From Terrabacter terrigena (GTDB lineage Bacteria; Actinomycetota; Actinomycetes; Actinomycetales; Dermatophilaceae), in assembly GCF_042676085.1 (NCBI RefSeq), contig NZ_JBHTKH010000017.1, forward strand, positions 24,000-87,999: a DNA stretch of 64,000 bases, read 5' to 3'. The position numbers and the translations under genes are program-made. Under the pieces are notes generated by a model. It did no database searches. It was not told the origin of the DNA and saw only the letters and a list, made by a program, of their open reading frames with translations. This document shows positions 50,854 through 59,187 of the stretch, in pieces; the first letter of the stretch is position 1, and every line of letters begins with the position of its first letter.

Positions 50854-51692
50854 TGTCGACCCCGAGCCGCACCACCGACTCCGCTGACTCCCGCGGGCAC
50901 GTCGGCCGTCACGCCATCTCGATCCGCAACCTCAAGAAGTCGTTCGGCAGCAACGAGGTGCTCAAGGACATCAGCCTCGACATCGACCAGGGCGAGGTCG
51001 TCTGCGTCATCGGCCCGTCGGGGTCGGGCAAGTCGACGCTGCTGCGCTGCGTCAACCTCCTCGAGCAGCCGACGTCCGGGCAGATCTTCGTCGGCGACGA
51101 CGAGATCACCGACCCCGACGTCGACATCGACGGCGTGCGCCGCCGCATCGGCATGGTGTTCCAGTCGTTCAACCTCTTCCCGCACCTGACCGTCCTCGAC
51201 AACCTGACCGTCGCCCAGACGAAGGTGCTGCGGCGCTCCAAGAGCAAGGCGCGCGAGGCCGCCCGGCACAACCTCGAGCGCGTCGGCATGACGCACAAGG
51301 AAAGTGCCTTCCCGGCGCAGCTGTCGGGCGGGCAGCAGCAGCGCGTCGCCATCGCCCGGTCGCTGTCGATGGACCCCGAGCTGATGCTCTTCGACGAGCC
51401 GACCTCCGCGCTCGACCCCGAGCTCGTCGGCGAGGTGCTCGCGGTCATGAAGTCGCTGGCCGCCGAGGGCATGACGATGATGATCGTCACGCACGAGATG
51501 GCCTTCGCCCGAGAGGTCGCCAACCGCGTCGTCTTCATGGACGGCGGCTTCGTCGTCGAGCAGGGTCCGGCCGCCGAGGTCATCGGCGACCCGCAGGAGG
51601 TGCGCACCAAGTCGTTCCTGCACCGCGTGCTCAACCCCATGGTGATCGAGGCCGACGAGGTCGGCGACGAGGGCGTACGCGACATCGGCTGA
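50853..51692 (+). CDS. Amino-acid ABC transporter ATP-binding protein
   Basis: 279 residues. Walker A GPSGSGKST, Q-loop, ABC signature LSGGQQQRVAIARS and Walker B MLFDEPTSALD, and the H-loop THEMAFA. Polar-amino-acid (GlnQ/HisP) type. It has an N-terminal ~20 residue extension and a C-terminal tail with many acidic residues. Third gene of the importer. Confidence 0.94.
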   Translation: MSTPSRTTDSADSRGHVGRHAISIRNLKKSFGSNEVLKDISLDIDQGEVVCVIGPSGSGKSTLLRCVNLLEQPTSGQIFVGDDEITDPDVDIDGVRRRIGMVFQSFNLFPHLTVLDNLTVAQTKVLRRSKSKAREAARHNLERVGMTHKESAFPAQLSGGQQQRVAIARSLSMDPELMLFDEPTSALDPELVGEVLAVMKSLAAEGMTMMIVTHEMAFAREVANRVVFMDGGFVVEQGPAAEVIGDPQEVRTKSFLHRVLNPMVIEADEVGDEGVRDIG

Positions 51693-52010
51693 GCCGTCGG
51701 CGCGCCGACCCACGCCCTCCCGGACGAGGGAGCACTCCGTCACCGCATCCGCCGATCGAGACAACGCTCCGTCACCACGCTGCAGCCCGGGGAGGCCCTC
51801 CCGGGGCCGTCGCTGCGGGGGCGGTTCACGCGGGAGGCGCCGCCTCCGCTAGACTGGTGCGCAGTGGCCCGCCCAGTTCTGCCTCGGGCCGCTTCTTCTT
51901 GGCCTGGCCCACCCGCCGGCCGCGTCGATTCGCTCTTGCGCCGCGACCCTCACCGTTGAGGCCCTCGCGCCGGGCAGAACGACCGCATCCACTTTTTGGA
52001 GTACCCACCT
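51693..52010 (+). promoter_or_regulatory. 318-bp region: promoter and long leader of the DEAD-box helicase
   Basis: The gap begins with a GC-rich stretch. A candidate promoter is TTCACG (51825-51830) and TAGACT (51850-51855), a 19-bp spacing. The transcript would begin near 51862 and have a leader of about 150 nt. Such leaders on RNA helicase genes often mediate autoregulation. The ribosome binding site GGAG lies 11 bp before the GTG start at 52011. Confidence 0.55.
51864..51959 (+). CDS. Possible 31-residue leader peptide
   Basis: A GTG eight bases after the TAGACT element opens a 31-codon frame that stops at 51959, 51 bp before the helicase start. The spacing is that of a leaderless start. 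The predicted peptide is Arg/Pro-rich and resembles nothing I know. It may be a translated uORF that regulates the helicase, or chance. Confidence 0.3.
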   Translation: MARPVLPRAASSWPGPPAGRVDSLLRRDPHR

Positions 52011-53663
52011 GTGTCCACTGACACGAACTTCGCCGTGCTCGGCGTGCCCACCTCGCTCGTCACCGTCCTGAACGACCTCGGCATCACCACCCCGACCCCG
52101 ATCCAGACGGCCACGCTGCCCGACTCGATCGCCGGCCGCGACGTCCTCGGCCGTGGTCGCACGGGCTCGGGCAAGACGTACGCCTTCCTGCTGCCGCTGA
52201 TGACGCGGCTGTCCCAGTCCGGCGGTCGCCGGCAGGCGCGTCGTCCCCGCGCCCTCATCCTCGCGCCGACGCGCGAGCTCGTCGCGCAGATCGACACCGC
52301 GATGGCTCCGCTCGCCAAGGCGCTCGGCCTCACGTCGCAGACGATCTTCGGCGGCGTCGGCCAGAACCCCCAGGTCCAGGGGCTGCGGGGCGGCGTCGAC
52401 GTCATCGTCGCCTGCCCGGGTCGCCTCGAGGACCTCATGCAGCAGGGCCACGTCTTCCTCGACGGCATCGAGGTGACGATCCTCGACGAGGCCGACCACA
52501 TGGCCGACCTCGGCTTCCTGCCGGGCGTGCGCCGCATCATGGACAAGACGCCGCGCGACAGCCAGCGGCTGCTCTTCTCGGCGACGCTCGACGGAGCGAT
52601 CAACGTCCTCGTCAAGCGCTTCCTGTCGAGTCCCGTGACCCACGAGGCGGATTCGGCGCAGTCGCCCGTCGCGACGATGAGCCACCACGTGCTCCACGTC
52701 GACAACGGCTCGCACCTGCCCGTCATCCTCGACCTCACCGCGGCGCCCGGCCGCAAGGTCGTCTTCACCCGCACGAAGCACCGTGCCAAGAAGCTCGCCA
52801 AGCAGCTCAACGCGTCGGGAGTTCCGGCCGTCGAGCTGCACGGCAACCTGAGCCAGAACGCGCGAACGCGCAACATGGACGACTTCCACTCGGGCCGCGC
52901 GCAGACGCTCGTCGCGACCGACATCGCCGCCCGCGGCATCCACGTCGACGACGTCGCCCTCGTCATCCACGCCGACCCGCCCGTCGAGCACAAGGCGTAC
53001 CTCCACCGCTCCGGCCGCACCGCACGTGCCGGCAATGAGGGCACCGTCGTCACGATGATGCTCGATGAGCAGGTGCGCGACGTGCGCGACCTGACGCGCA
53101 AGGCCGGCATCAAGCCGACGACCACCCGCGTGGCCATTGGCCACCCGCTCCTCACCGAGCTCGCCCCCGGCGAGCGGTCGTACGCCGGCGGGCTCGTCCG
53201 CGAGGCCGTCGCGGCAGGCGCTGGTGCTGGCGGTTCGGCCGCCGCGTCCGGTTCCGGCGGTGGATCGGGTCGGGGGCGTGGTCGGGGGCGTGGCCGTGGC
53301 GGCAACGGCGGCGCGTCCGGCGGTGGACGGGGCACGAGCACCGTTCGCCCGGCTGCCGAGCACGGTCGCGGACCCGGCGAGGGTGGCCCCGGTCGGGGTC
53401 GCGGTGACCAGGGCTCCGACATCCAGGGTGGAGGCGCCCGCGGCGCCGGTCGTTCGGGTGCTCGCGGTTCGGGCCGCACCCGTTCCGCGCAGGGCGCCGA
53501 GTTTCAGACGTCCGCCCGCCGTGGTGGCGGTGCCGGCGGCTCGGGCCGCCGTGCCGGAGGTTCGGGCCGGTCAGGTGGTTCGGCCACGGTCTACTCGACG
53601 AGCAGCGGCGGCGCCGCGGCCTTCTCGGCCGGCACACGGGCAGGCAGCCGCCGCGCCCGCTGA
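52011..53663 (+). CDS. DEAD-box RNA helicase
   Basis: 550 residues. Motif Q, motif I (GRTGSGKT), motif II (DEAD in ILDEADHMADLGF), motif III (SAT) and VI (HRSGRTARAG) are all present. The last ~150 residues are a Gly/Arg/Ser-rich tail (GRGRGRGRG repeats) that gives general RNA binding. It unwinds RNA in ribosome assembly, cold adaptation or degradation. The GTG at 52011 follows TTGGAG. The leader before it is long. Confidence 0.93.
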   Translation: MSTDTNFAVLGVPTSLVTVLNDLGITTPTPIQTATLPDSIAGRDVLGRGRTGSGKTYAFLLPLMTRLSQSGGRRQARRPRALILAPTRELVAQIDTAMAPLAKALGLTSQTIFGGVGQNPQVQGLRGGVDVIVACPGRLEDLMQQGHVFLDGIEVTILDEADHMADLGFLPGVRRIMDKTPRDSQRLLFSATLDGAINVLVKRFLSSPVTHEADSAQSPVATMSHHVLHVDNGSHLPVILDLTAAPGRKVVFTRTKHRAKKLAKQLNASGVPAVELHGNLSQNARTRNMDDFHSGRAQTLVATDIAARGIHVDDVALVIHADPPVEHKAYLHRSGRTARAGNEGTVVTMMLDEQVRDVRDLTRKAGIKPTTTRVAIGHPLLTELAPGERSYAGGLVREAVAAGAGAGGSAAASGSGGGSGRGRGRGRGRGGNGGASGGGRGTSTVRPAAEHGRGPGEGGPGRGRGDQGSDIQGGGARGAGRSGARGSGRTRSAQGAEFQTSARRGGGAGGSGRRAGGSGRSGGSATVYSTSSGGAAAFSAGTRAGSRRAR

Positions 53664-53691
53664 CGCACGCGCTCACAACCCCCGACAGGTC

Positions 53692-53734
53692 CCCAACCGT
53701 CGAAGGGGCACGTATCGGCCTCGCGACGGTTGGG
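53692..53734. terminator. Bidirectional hairpin between helicase and paaI
   Basis: Arms CCCAACCGTCG (53692-53702) and CGACGGTTGGG (53724-53734) are perfect around a 21-nt loop. The genes on each side converge on it. Confidence 0.65.
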
Positions 53735-53797
53735 ACGTCGCGGAGCGGCGGCGCGCGAGCGAGCGGCCGGGTGTGCCCGCGAGCCGGTGGGGCGACG

Positions 53798-54238
53798 TCA
53801 GTGGCGCTTGAGGGAGCGGCTGCGGCCGCGGAACTCCGCGATGATCTGACCGTCCGACTCACGCTTGACCGTGACGTCCGTGATGCCACTGCGGCCGAAC
53901 GCCGAGCGCACCCGCGCCTCGGCGACCAGCACGTCACCGAGCCTGCCGGGCGCGGTGAAGGCGATGTCGGCCCCGGCAGCCACCGTGAGGCGCCCCCGCG
54001 AGTTGCAGGCAAGCGCGAAGCACGAGTCGGCCAAGGTGAAGATGTAGCCGCCGTGGCAGATGGCGTGGCCGTTGACCATGTCGTCGCGGATCCCCATCCG
54101 CACGACCGCGTGGTCCTGCTCGACCACCGTGGCCTCCATGCCGAGGCGGCGCGAGGCCTGGTCGTCGGCCCACATCTGCCGGGCGAAGGCGACGCCCTCG
54201 TCGCCCGCGTCCACGTGGGGCTCGTCGATGTCGCTCAT
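53798..54238 (-). CDS. paaI: Hotdog-fold thioesterase
   Basis: 146 residues. The hotdog helix carries HGGYIFTLADSCFALACNSRG with the catalytic aspartate, as in PaaI thioesterases, which clear dead-end acyl-CoA intermediates of the phenylacetate pathway. It overlaps paaH by four bases (ATGA), supporting the assignment by context. Confidence 0.9.
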   Translation of the reverse strand: MSDIDEPHVDAGDEGVAFARQMWADDQASRRLGMEATVVEQDHAVVRMGIRDDMVNGHAICHGGYIFTLADSCFALACNSRGRLTVAAGADIAFTAPGRLGDVLVAEARVRSAFGRSGITDVTVKRESDGQIIAEFRGRSRSLKRH

Positions 54239-55467
54239 GACACGCTCCCGTCGGTCAGGGCCGGGCTCGGCCGGTAACGCCCGCCCGGGTAGGCGGTGTC
54301 GAGCTCGGCCAGCTGGCGAGCGACCACGTCGAAGCCGATCTCACGCCCCCACTCGATGGGGCCTCGGGGGTAGCGCACCCCGAGCCGCATCGCCGTGTCG
54401 ACGTCGTCGGCGCTGGCCTCGCCGCGCGCCACGAGGTCGACGGCCTCGTTGACGAGCATCGCCAGCGTGCGTGCCAGCGGGTCGGTCTCGACCGGTCCGC
54501 CGACGAGGCGAGCAGCGAGTTCGAGGTCGGGTTCGGCCCCCTCGACCGCACCGTCGGCGGCATACGTGTAGACGCCCGAGCCCGACTTGCGACCCAGCCG
54601 CCCCGCCTCGACGAGCCCACGCTGGAGCTCCGTCGGCGCGTATCGCTCGTCGTGGTCGGTCTGCTCCCACACCGACGTGCCGACGGCGAGGTTGACGTCC
54701 TGGCCGATGAAGTCGGTGAGCTCGAGCGGCCCCATCGGGAAGCCACCCTTCTCGCGCAGGATCCAGTCGACCGTTGCCGCGTCGGCGATCCCGGCCTCGA
54801 CCATGCGCTGCGCCTCGCCGTAGAACGGCCGGGCGACCCGGTTGACGATGAAGCCGGGCGTCGAGCTGCACCGCACCGGAGTCTTGCCCCAGGCCTCCAT
54901 GAGCGCGGTCACGTGCTCGACGTAGGCCTTCGCGGTCCGCTTGCCCTGCACCACCTCGACGAGGGCCATCACCGGTGGCGGGTTGAAGAAGTGCAGGCCG
55001 AGCACGCGCTCCGGGTCGGCGACGTCGTCGGCGATCTCGTCGATGTCGATGCTCGACGTGTTCGTCGCGAGGACGGTGGTCGAGGGCTGGCGTTCGGCGA
55101 GCTCGGCGAAGATGCCCTGCTTGACCGCGAGGTTCTCGGGCACGGCCTCGATGACGAGGCCGCACTCGGGCAGCCCGTCGAGCGACTCGGCCGGCGTGAT
55201 GCGGGCGAGCGCGGCGGACGCGTCGTCCTGCGACAGGCGGCCCTTCTCGACCAGGCGCGTCAGTGCCGAGCCGACCTTCTCGATGGCTGCCACCGCTGCG
55301 CCCTCGACGAGGTCGACGAGCGTCACAGGGTGGCCGGCGGTCGCCGCGACCTGGGCGATGCCGGCTCCCATCGCTCCTGCGCCGACGACGCCGACGGGGC
55401 CGAACGTCGACTCGACCGCGTCCTCCTCGCTGCGTGCTGCACCGGCTCCGGGGGTGTCCGTGTCCAT
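54235..55467 (-). CDS. paaH: 3-hydroxyacyl-CoA dehydrogenase
   Basis: 410 residues. Rossmann motif GVVGAGAMGAGIAQ, the dehydrogenase signature LGLHFFNPPPVMALVEVV and two C-terminal helical domains (the second RYPRGPIEWGREIGFDVV). It oxidises 3-hydroxyadipyl-CoA in the phenylacetate route. The ATG at 55467 has AGGATGG as ribosome binding site; an upstream ATG at 55476 would put it almost in contact. It is coupled to paaI. Confidence 0.88.
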   Translation of the reverse strand: MDTDTPGAGAARSEEDAVESTFGPVGVVGAGAMGAGIAQVAATAGHPVTLVDLVEGAAVAAIEKVGSALTRLVEKGRLSQDDASAALARITPAESLDGLPECGLVIEAVPENLAVKQGIFAELAERQPSTTVLATNTSSIDIDEIADDVADPERVLGLHFFNPPPVMALVEVVQGKRTAKAYVEHVTALMEAWGKTPVRCSSTPGFIVNRVARPFYGEAQRMVEAGIADAATVDWILREKGGFPMGPLELTDFIGQDVNLAVGTSVWEQTDHDERYAPTELQRGLVEAGRLGRKSGSGVYTYAADGAVEGAEPDLELAARLVGGPVETDPLARTLAMLVNEAVDLVARGEASADDVDTAMRLGVRYPRGPIEWGREIGFDVVARQLAELDTAYPGGRYRPSPALTDGSVS

Positions 55468-55549
55468 GTCCGCCATCCTGCCGGGTCCGGGTGCCCGCGT
55501 GCTCACCGGGCGGTCAGGGAGCACCTGCGGCCGGGGCTAGCATCGTGTC

Positions 55550-57274
55550 GTGACTGCACCGGCAACGACGCCCACCCACGCCCTCCTCGACACGCACGCA
55601 GGGGTCCTCGACGAGATCCGTCAGGCCCTCACGACGCGTTCCTGGTACTCCCGCTACCCCGAGTCGCCGAGCCCGCGCGTCTACGGCGAGTCCGCTGCCA
55701 CGGAGGGGCTGAACGCCTACGAGGCGCACCTCCAGCAGCCGTATGCCGCCCTGTCGAGCCAGCCGACCGACGGTGCCTTCGTCGGCAGCGAGGTGTCGCC
55801 CTACGGGCCGGCCCTCGGCGCGACCTACCCGGCGCTCGACGTCGACGCCGCCTTCGAGGCCGCCAAGGCGGCGATCCCGGCCTGGCGCGACGCCGGCCCG
55901 CAGGTGCGTGCCGCCGTGTGCGTGGAGATCGTCGACCGCATCAACAAGCGCAGCTTCGAGATCGCCAACGCGGTGATGCACACGTCGGGCCAGCCTTTCG
56001 TCATGTCGTTCCAGGCCGGCGGGCCGCACGCCCAGGACCGCGCGATCGAGGCGGTGGCGGCGGGGCTCGTCGAGCAGGAGCGCGTGCCGGCCTCGGTCGT
56101 GTCGGAGAAGCCCGGCCGCGACCGCGAGGGCAACCCGGCGCCGACGCGCATGCAGAAGGACTACCGCATCGTCCCGCGCGGCATCGCGCTCGTCATCGGC
56201 TGCAACACGTTCCCGACGTGGAACGCCTACCCCGGCATCTTCGCCTCGCTCGTGACGGGCAACCCGGTCGTCGTCAAGCCGCACCCGCGGGCCGTCCTGC
56301 CGCTCGCGATCTCGGTCGAGGTCGCCCGCGAGGTGCTCAGCGAGGCGGGCTTCGACGCCGCGCTCGTCCAGCTCGCCCCCGAGGGCGACGGCCAGGGGCT
56401 CGCCAGGACGCTCGCCGAGCGCGACGACGTCGCGATCATCGACTACACCGGTGGTCCGACGTTCGGCGCCTGGCTCGAGCAGCAGGCCGGCGCCCGCGGC
56501 GCGCTCGTCTACACGGAGAAGGCCGGCATCAACTCGATCGTCATCGACTCGACCGACGACCTCAAGGGCATGCTGGGCAACCTCGCCTTCAGCCTGACCC
56601 TCTACTCCGGCCAGATGTGCACCGCGCCGCAGAACCTCTACGTCCCGGCCGACGGCATCGACACCGATGAGGGCCACCTGTCCTTCGACGACTTCGGCGA
56701 CAGGCTCGCCGGCGCCGTGGGGCGGCTCACCGGCGACGACACCAAGGCCGTCGAGCTGCTCGGCGCGACCGTCAACGACCAGGTGCGCAGCAACGCCGAC
56801 TCGCTCGGCCGGCTCGCGTCCGACGCGGGGGGCCGGGTCGTGCTCGACTCGCGCCGCGTCACCCACCCGACGTACGCCGACGCCGTCGTCCGCGCGCCGG
56901 GTCTCGTCGCGCTCGACGTCGCCCGCGAGGACGTCTACACGCAGGAGTGCTTCGGCCCCGTCGGCTTCCTGATCCGCACCGCCTCGACTGAGCAGTCGCT
57001 GGCCCAGCTCGCCGACACCGTGCACGAGCACGGCGCCATGACGGCGGCCGTCTACTCCACGAGCGAGGACGTGCTCGACGCGGCGCGCGACGCGGCCGCT
57101 GCTGGCGGGGTCGCCCTGTCCGAGAACCTCACCGGCCAGATCTTCGTCAACCAGACGGCTGCGTTCTCCGACCTGCACGGCACCGGCGCCAACCCGGCGG
57201 CCAACGCGGCCTACACCGACGCCGCCTTCGTCGCGAACCGCTTCCGGGTCATCACCTCCCGCCGGCACGTCTGA
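55550..57274 (+). CDS. paaN: Phenylacetate degradation aldehyde dehydrogenase/ring-opening protein
   Basis: 574 residues of the PaaN family. Aldehyde dehydrogenase features are NTFPTWNAYPGIFASLVTGNPVVVKPHPRAVLP and the catalytic Cys in LYSGQMCTAPQN, with the C-terminal ECFGPVGFLI. It is longer than classical aldehyde dehydrogenases and starts with a specific N-terminal helical segment. It oxidises the open-ring aldehyde after oxepin-CoA hydrolysis. Divergent from paaH. GTG start. Confidence 0.9.
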   Translation: MTAPATTPTHALLDTHAGVLDEIRQALTTRSWYSRYPESPSPRVYGESAATEGLNAYEAHLQQPYAALSSQPTDGAFVGSEVSPYGPALGATYPALDVDAAFEAAKAAIPAWRDAGPQVRAAVCVEIVDRINKRSFEIANAVMHTSGQPFVMSFQAGGPHAQDRAIEAVAAGLVEQERVPASVVSEKPGRDREGNPAPTRMQKDYRIVPRGIALVIGCNTFPTWNAYPGIFASLVTGNPVVVKPHPRAVLPLAISVEVAREVLSEAGFDAALVQLAPEGDGQGLARTLAERDDVAIIDYTGGPTFGAWLEQQAGARGALVYTEKAGINSIVIDSTDDLKGMLGNLAFSLTLYSGQMCTAPQNLYVPADGIDTDEGHLSFDDFGDRLAGAVGRLTGDDTKAVELLGATVNDQVRSNADSLGRLASDAGGRVVLDSRRVTHPTYADAVVRAPGLVALDVAREDVYTQECFGPVGFLIRTASTEQSLAQLADTVHEHGAMTAAVYSTSEDVLDAARDAAAAGGVALSENLTGQIFVNQTAAFSDLHGTGANPAANAAYTDAAFVANRFRVITSRRHV

Positions 57275-57279
57275 CGTCT

Positions 57280-58647
57280 GTGGTCGTCGCTCCCTCCCTA
57301 CTTGACCGGGCTGCCCTGCAGCGCAGGGTGATTCGCACGCTCGTCGGCTCGCAGGTGCTCGGTGGCGTGGGCATGGCCTGCGGCATCGCGGTGGGCGCGC
57401 TGCTCGCCGAGGACCTCAGCGGCACCGAGGCGCTCGCCGGCGTCGGCACCACGGCGCAGGTGCTCGGCACGGCCCTCATCACCATCCCGGTGGCGAGGGC
57501 AACGGCAGCCCGCGGACGCCGGGTGGGTCTGCGCCTCGGCCTGACCCTCGCCTTCGTCGGCGCGGCGGTCGTCCTCGTCGCCGCGGTGCTGCGCTCCTTC
57601 CCGCTCTTCGTCGTGGGCATGTTCCTCTTCGGCGGCGGCACCACCGCCAACAACCAGACGAGGTATGCCGCCGCCGACCTCGCGGTGCCGGCGCGCCGAG
57701 GGCGCGACCTCAGCATCGTCGTCTGGGCGACGACCATCGGGTCGGTCGCCGGCCCGAACCTCGTCGGCCCGGGCAAGGCCGTGGCGCAGGCGGTCGGTGT
57801 TCCCGAGCTGTCGGGCGTCTTCGTCTTCTCGCTCGCCGGGTTCGTGCTCGCATGGTTCGTCGTAGACCGGCTGCTGCGGCCCGACCCGCTCCTCACGGCG
57901 CGGGTCCTCGACGCCCAGGCGCGACGAGTCGACGGCGAGCAGCAGCGGGACGCTCTGGTCGCAGGCTCCGGCGGCGACGACGTGACGTCCGGTTCCGTCG
58001 CCGACGCCACGCAGCACGGCGCCCCCAACCACGACGGCTCGATGCGACGTGGCCTCACCGTGGTGCGCGCCAACCCGCGGGCGCTCCAGGGGATCCTCGT
58101 GATGGCGCTCGGCCACCTCGTGATGGTGAGCGTCATGGTGATGACCCCGATCCACATGAAGCACGGGCACGCCGAGCTGGAGGTCATCGGCTTCGTCATC
58201 TCGATGCACATCATGGGGATGTTCGCGCTGTCACCGCTCGTCGGCATGGCCGTCGACCGCTGGGGCGGGCAGGTCGTGGCGACGACCGGCGGGGCGGTGC
58301 TGGCGGTTGCCGCCGTGCTGGCTTCGCGTTCGCACGCCGGCTGGTCGGGGCTGCTGCTCGTCGCGCTCTTCCTGCTCGGAGTCGGCTGGTCGTGCACGCT
58401 CGTGTCGGGCTCGACGCTGCTGACCTCGGCGGTCTCGACCGACGAGAGGCCCGCCACCCAGGGATTTGCCGACGTGCTCATGGGCCTCGCCGGCGCCGGA
58501 GGTGGCGTCGCGGCCGGTGTCGTGGTCGGCTCCGCCGGCTACGGCATGCTCGCGCTCGGCTCTGCCGTGGTCGGTGTCGTCATCCTCGTCATCGGCGCCC
58601 CTCGCGGACCGCGCCGCAGTGGCGACGCGGAGGCGAGCCCCGCCTGA
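57280..58647 (+). CDS. MFS transporter
   Basis: 455 residues, 12 or so membrane segments. It begins five bases after the paaN stop, so it shares that message. An unusual hydrophilic loop of about 55 residues (HGAPNHDG region) separates the halves. GTG start. It might export a pathway by-product or import an aromatic acid. The substrate is not evident. Confidence 0.82.
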   Translation: MVVAPSLLDRAALQRRVIRTLVGSQVLGGVGMACGIAVGALLAEDLSGTEALAGVGTTAQVLGTALITIPVARATAARGRRVGLRLGLTLAFVGAAVVLVAAVLRSFPLFVVGMFLFGGGTTANNQTRYAAADLAVPARRGRDLSIVVWATTIGSVAGPNLVGPGKAVAQAVGVPELSGVFVFSLAGFVLAWFVVDRLLRPDPLLTARVLDAQARRVDGEQQRDALVAGSGGDDVTSGSVADATQHGAPNHDGSMRRGLTVVRANPRALQGILVMALGHLVMVSVMVMTPIHMKHGHAELEVIGFVISMHIMGMFALSPLVGMAVDRWGGQVVATTGGAVLAVAAVLASRSHAGWSGLLLVALFLLGVGWSCTLVSGSTLLTSAVSTDERPATQGFADVLMGLAGAGGGVAAGVVVGSAGYGMLALGSAVVGVVILVIGAPRGPRRSGDAEASPA

Positions 58648-58657
58648 CCGGTCGTGG

Positions 58658-59038
58658 TCAGGCGAGGAGCGTCAGCACGAAACCGATGAGCGGGATGGTG
58701 CCCTGCGACAGCGCGGCCCGCAGGTAGCTGCTGCCGGTCGTGATGAGCACCGTCGCGGCAGCCACCATCGAACCCGTGCAGAAGAGCATGAGGGTCTTGC
58801 CGACCTCGTGGTGGCCGGTCCACCAGAGCACGATGCCGAGCGCCGCACCGAGCCCGAGGAAGAGGTTGTAGAAGCCCTGGTTGTACGCCATCGGCCTCGT
58901 CACGTCGGCCGCGGACTGGTCGGCGACACCGAAGCGACGCCAGATCTCAGGCCGGGTCCAGGCGAGGCTCTCCATGCAGAAGATGTAGACGTGGAGCAGG
59001 GCGGCCAGACCGACGAACACGCTCGCGACGACGCTCAT
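58658..59038 (-). CDS. DUF1304 membrane protein
   Basis: 126 residues, four membrane segments. HVYIFCMESLAWTRPEIWRRFGV and AYNQGFYNLFLGLGAALG are the conserved parts of DUF1304. It ends ten bases from the convergent MFS stop. Function unknown. Confidence 0.88.
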   Translation of the reverse strand: MSVVASVFVGLAALLHVYIFCMESLAWTRPEIWRRFGVADQSAADVTRPMAYNQGFYNLFLGLGAALGIVLWWTGHHEVGKTLMLFCTGSMVAAATVLITTGSSYLRAALSQGTIPLIGFVLTLLA

Positions 59039-59187
59039 GCCCGGATCCTAGGGCCGCGTGTGGTCCCGCCGTGAGCCGGACCCGACGGGGCGCTCCCGCG
59101 ATCGAAAGGTCGCGACACCCCTGGGATCGAACGGGCTTTCCGTCGGCACCCGCCGCGTGACGAAGCGCGCTTTCGACGGGATGGCCG
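59039..59187. other. Intergenic region upstream of DUF1304
   Basis: 149 bp with no gene. Two near copies of GATCGAA followed by purines suggest weak internal repetition. No strong hairpin. Confidence 0.4.

Noticed and set aside
51826..52008. Minus-strand frame of 60 codons opposite the helicase leader
   Set aside because: No start signal and no family; it overlaps the helicase promoter.
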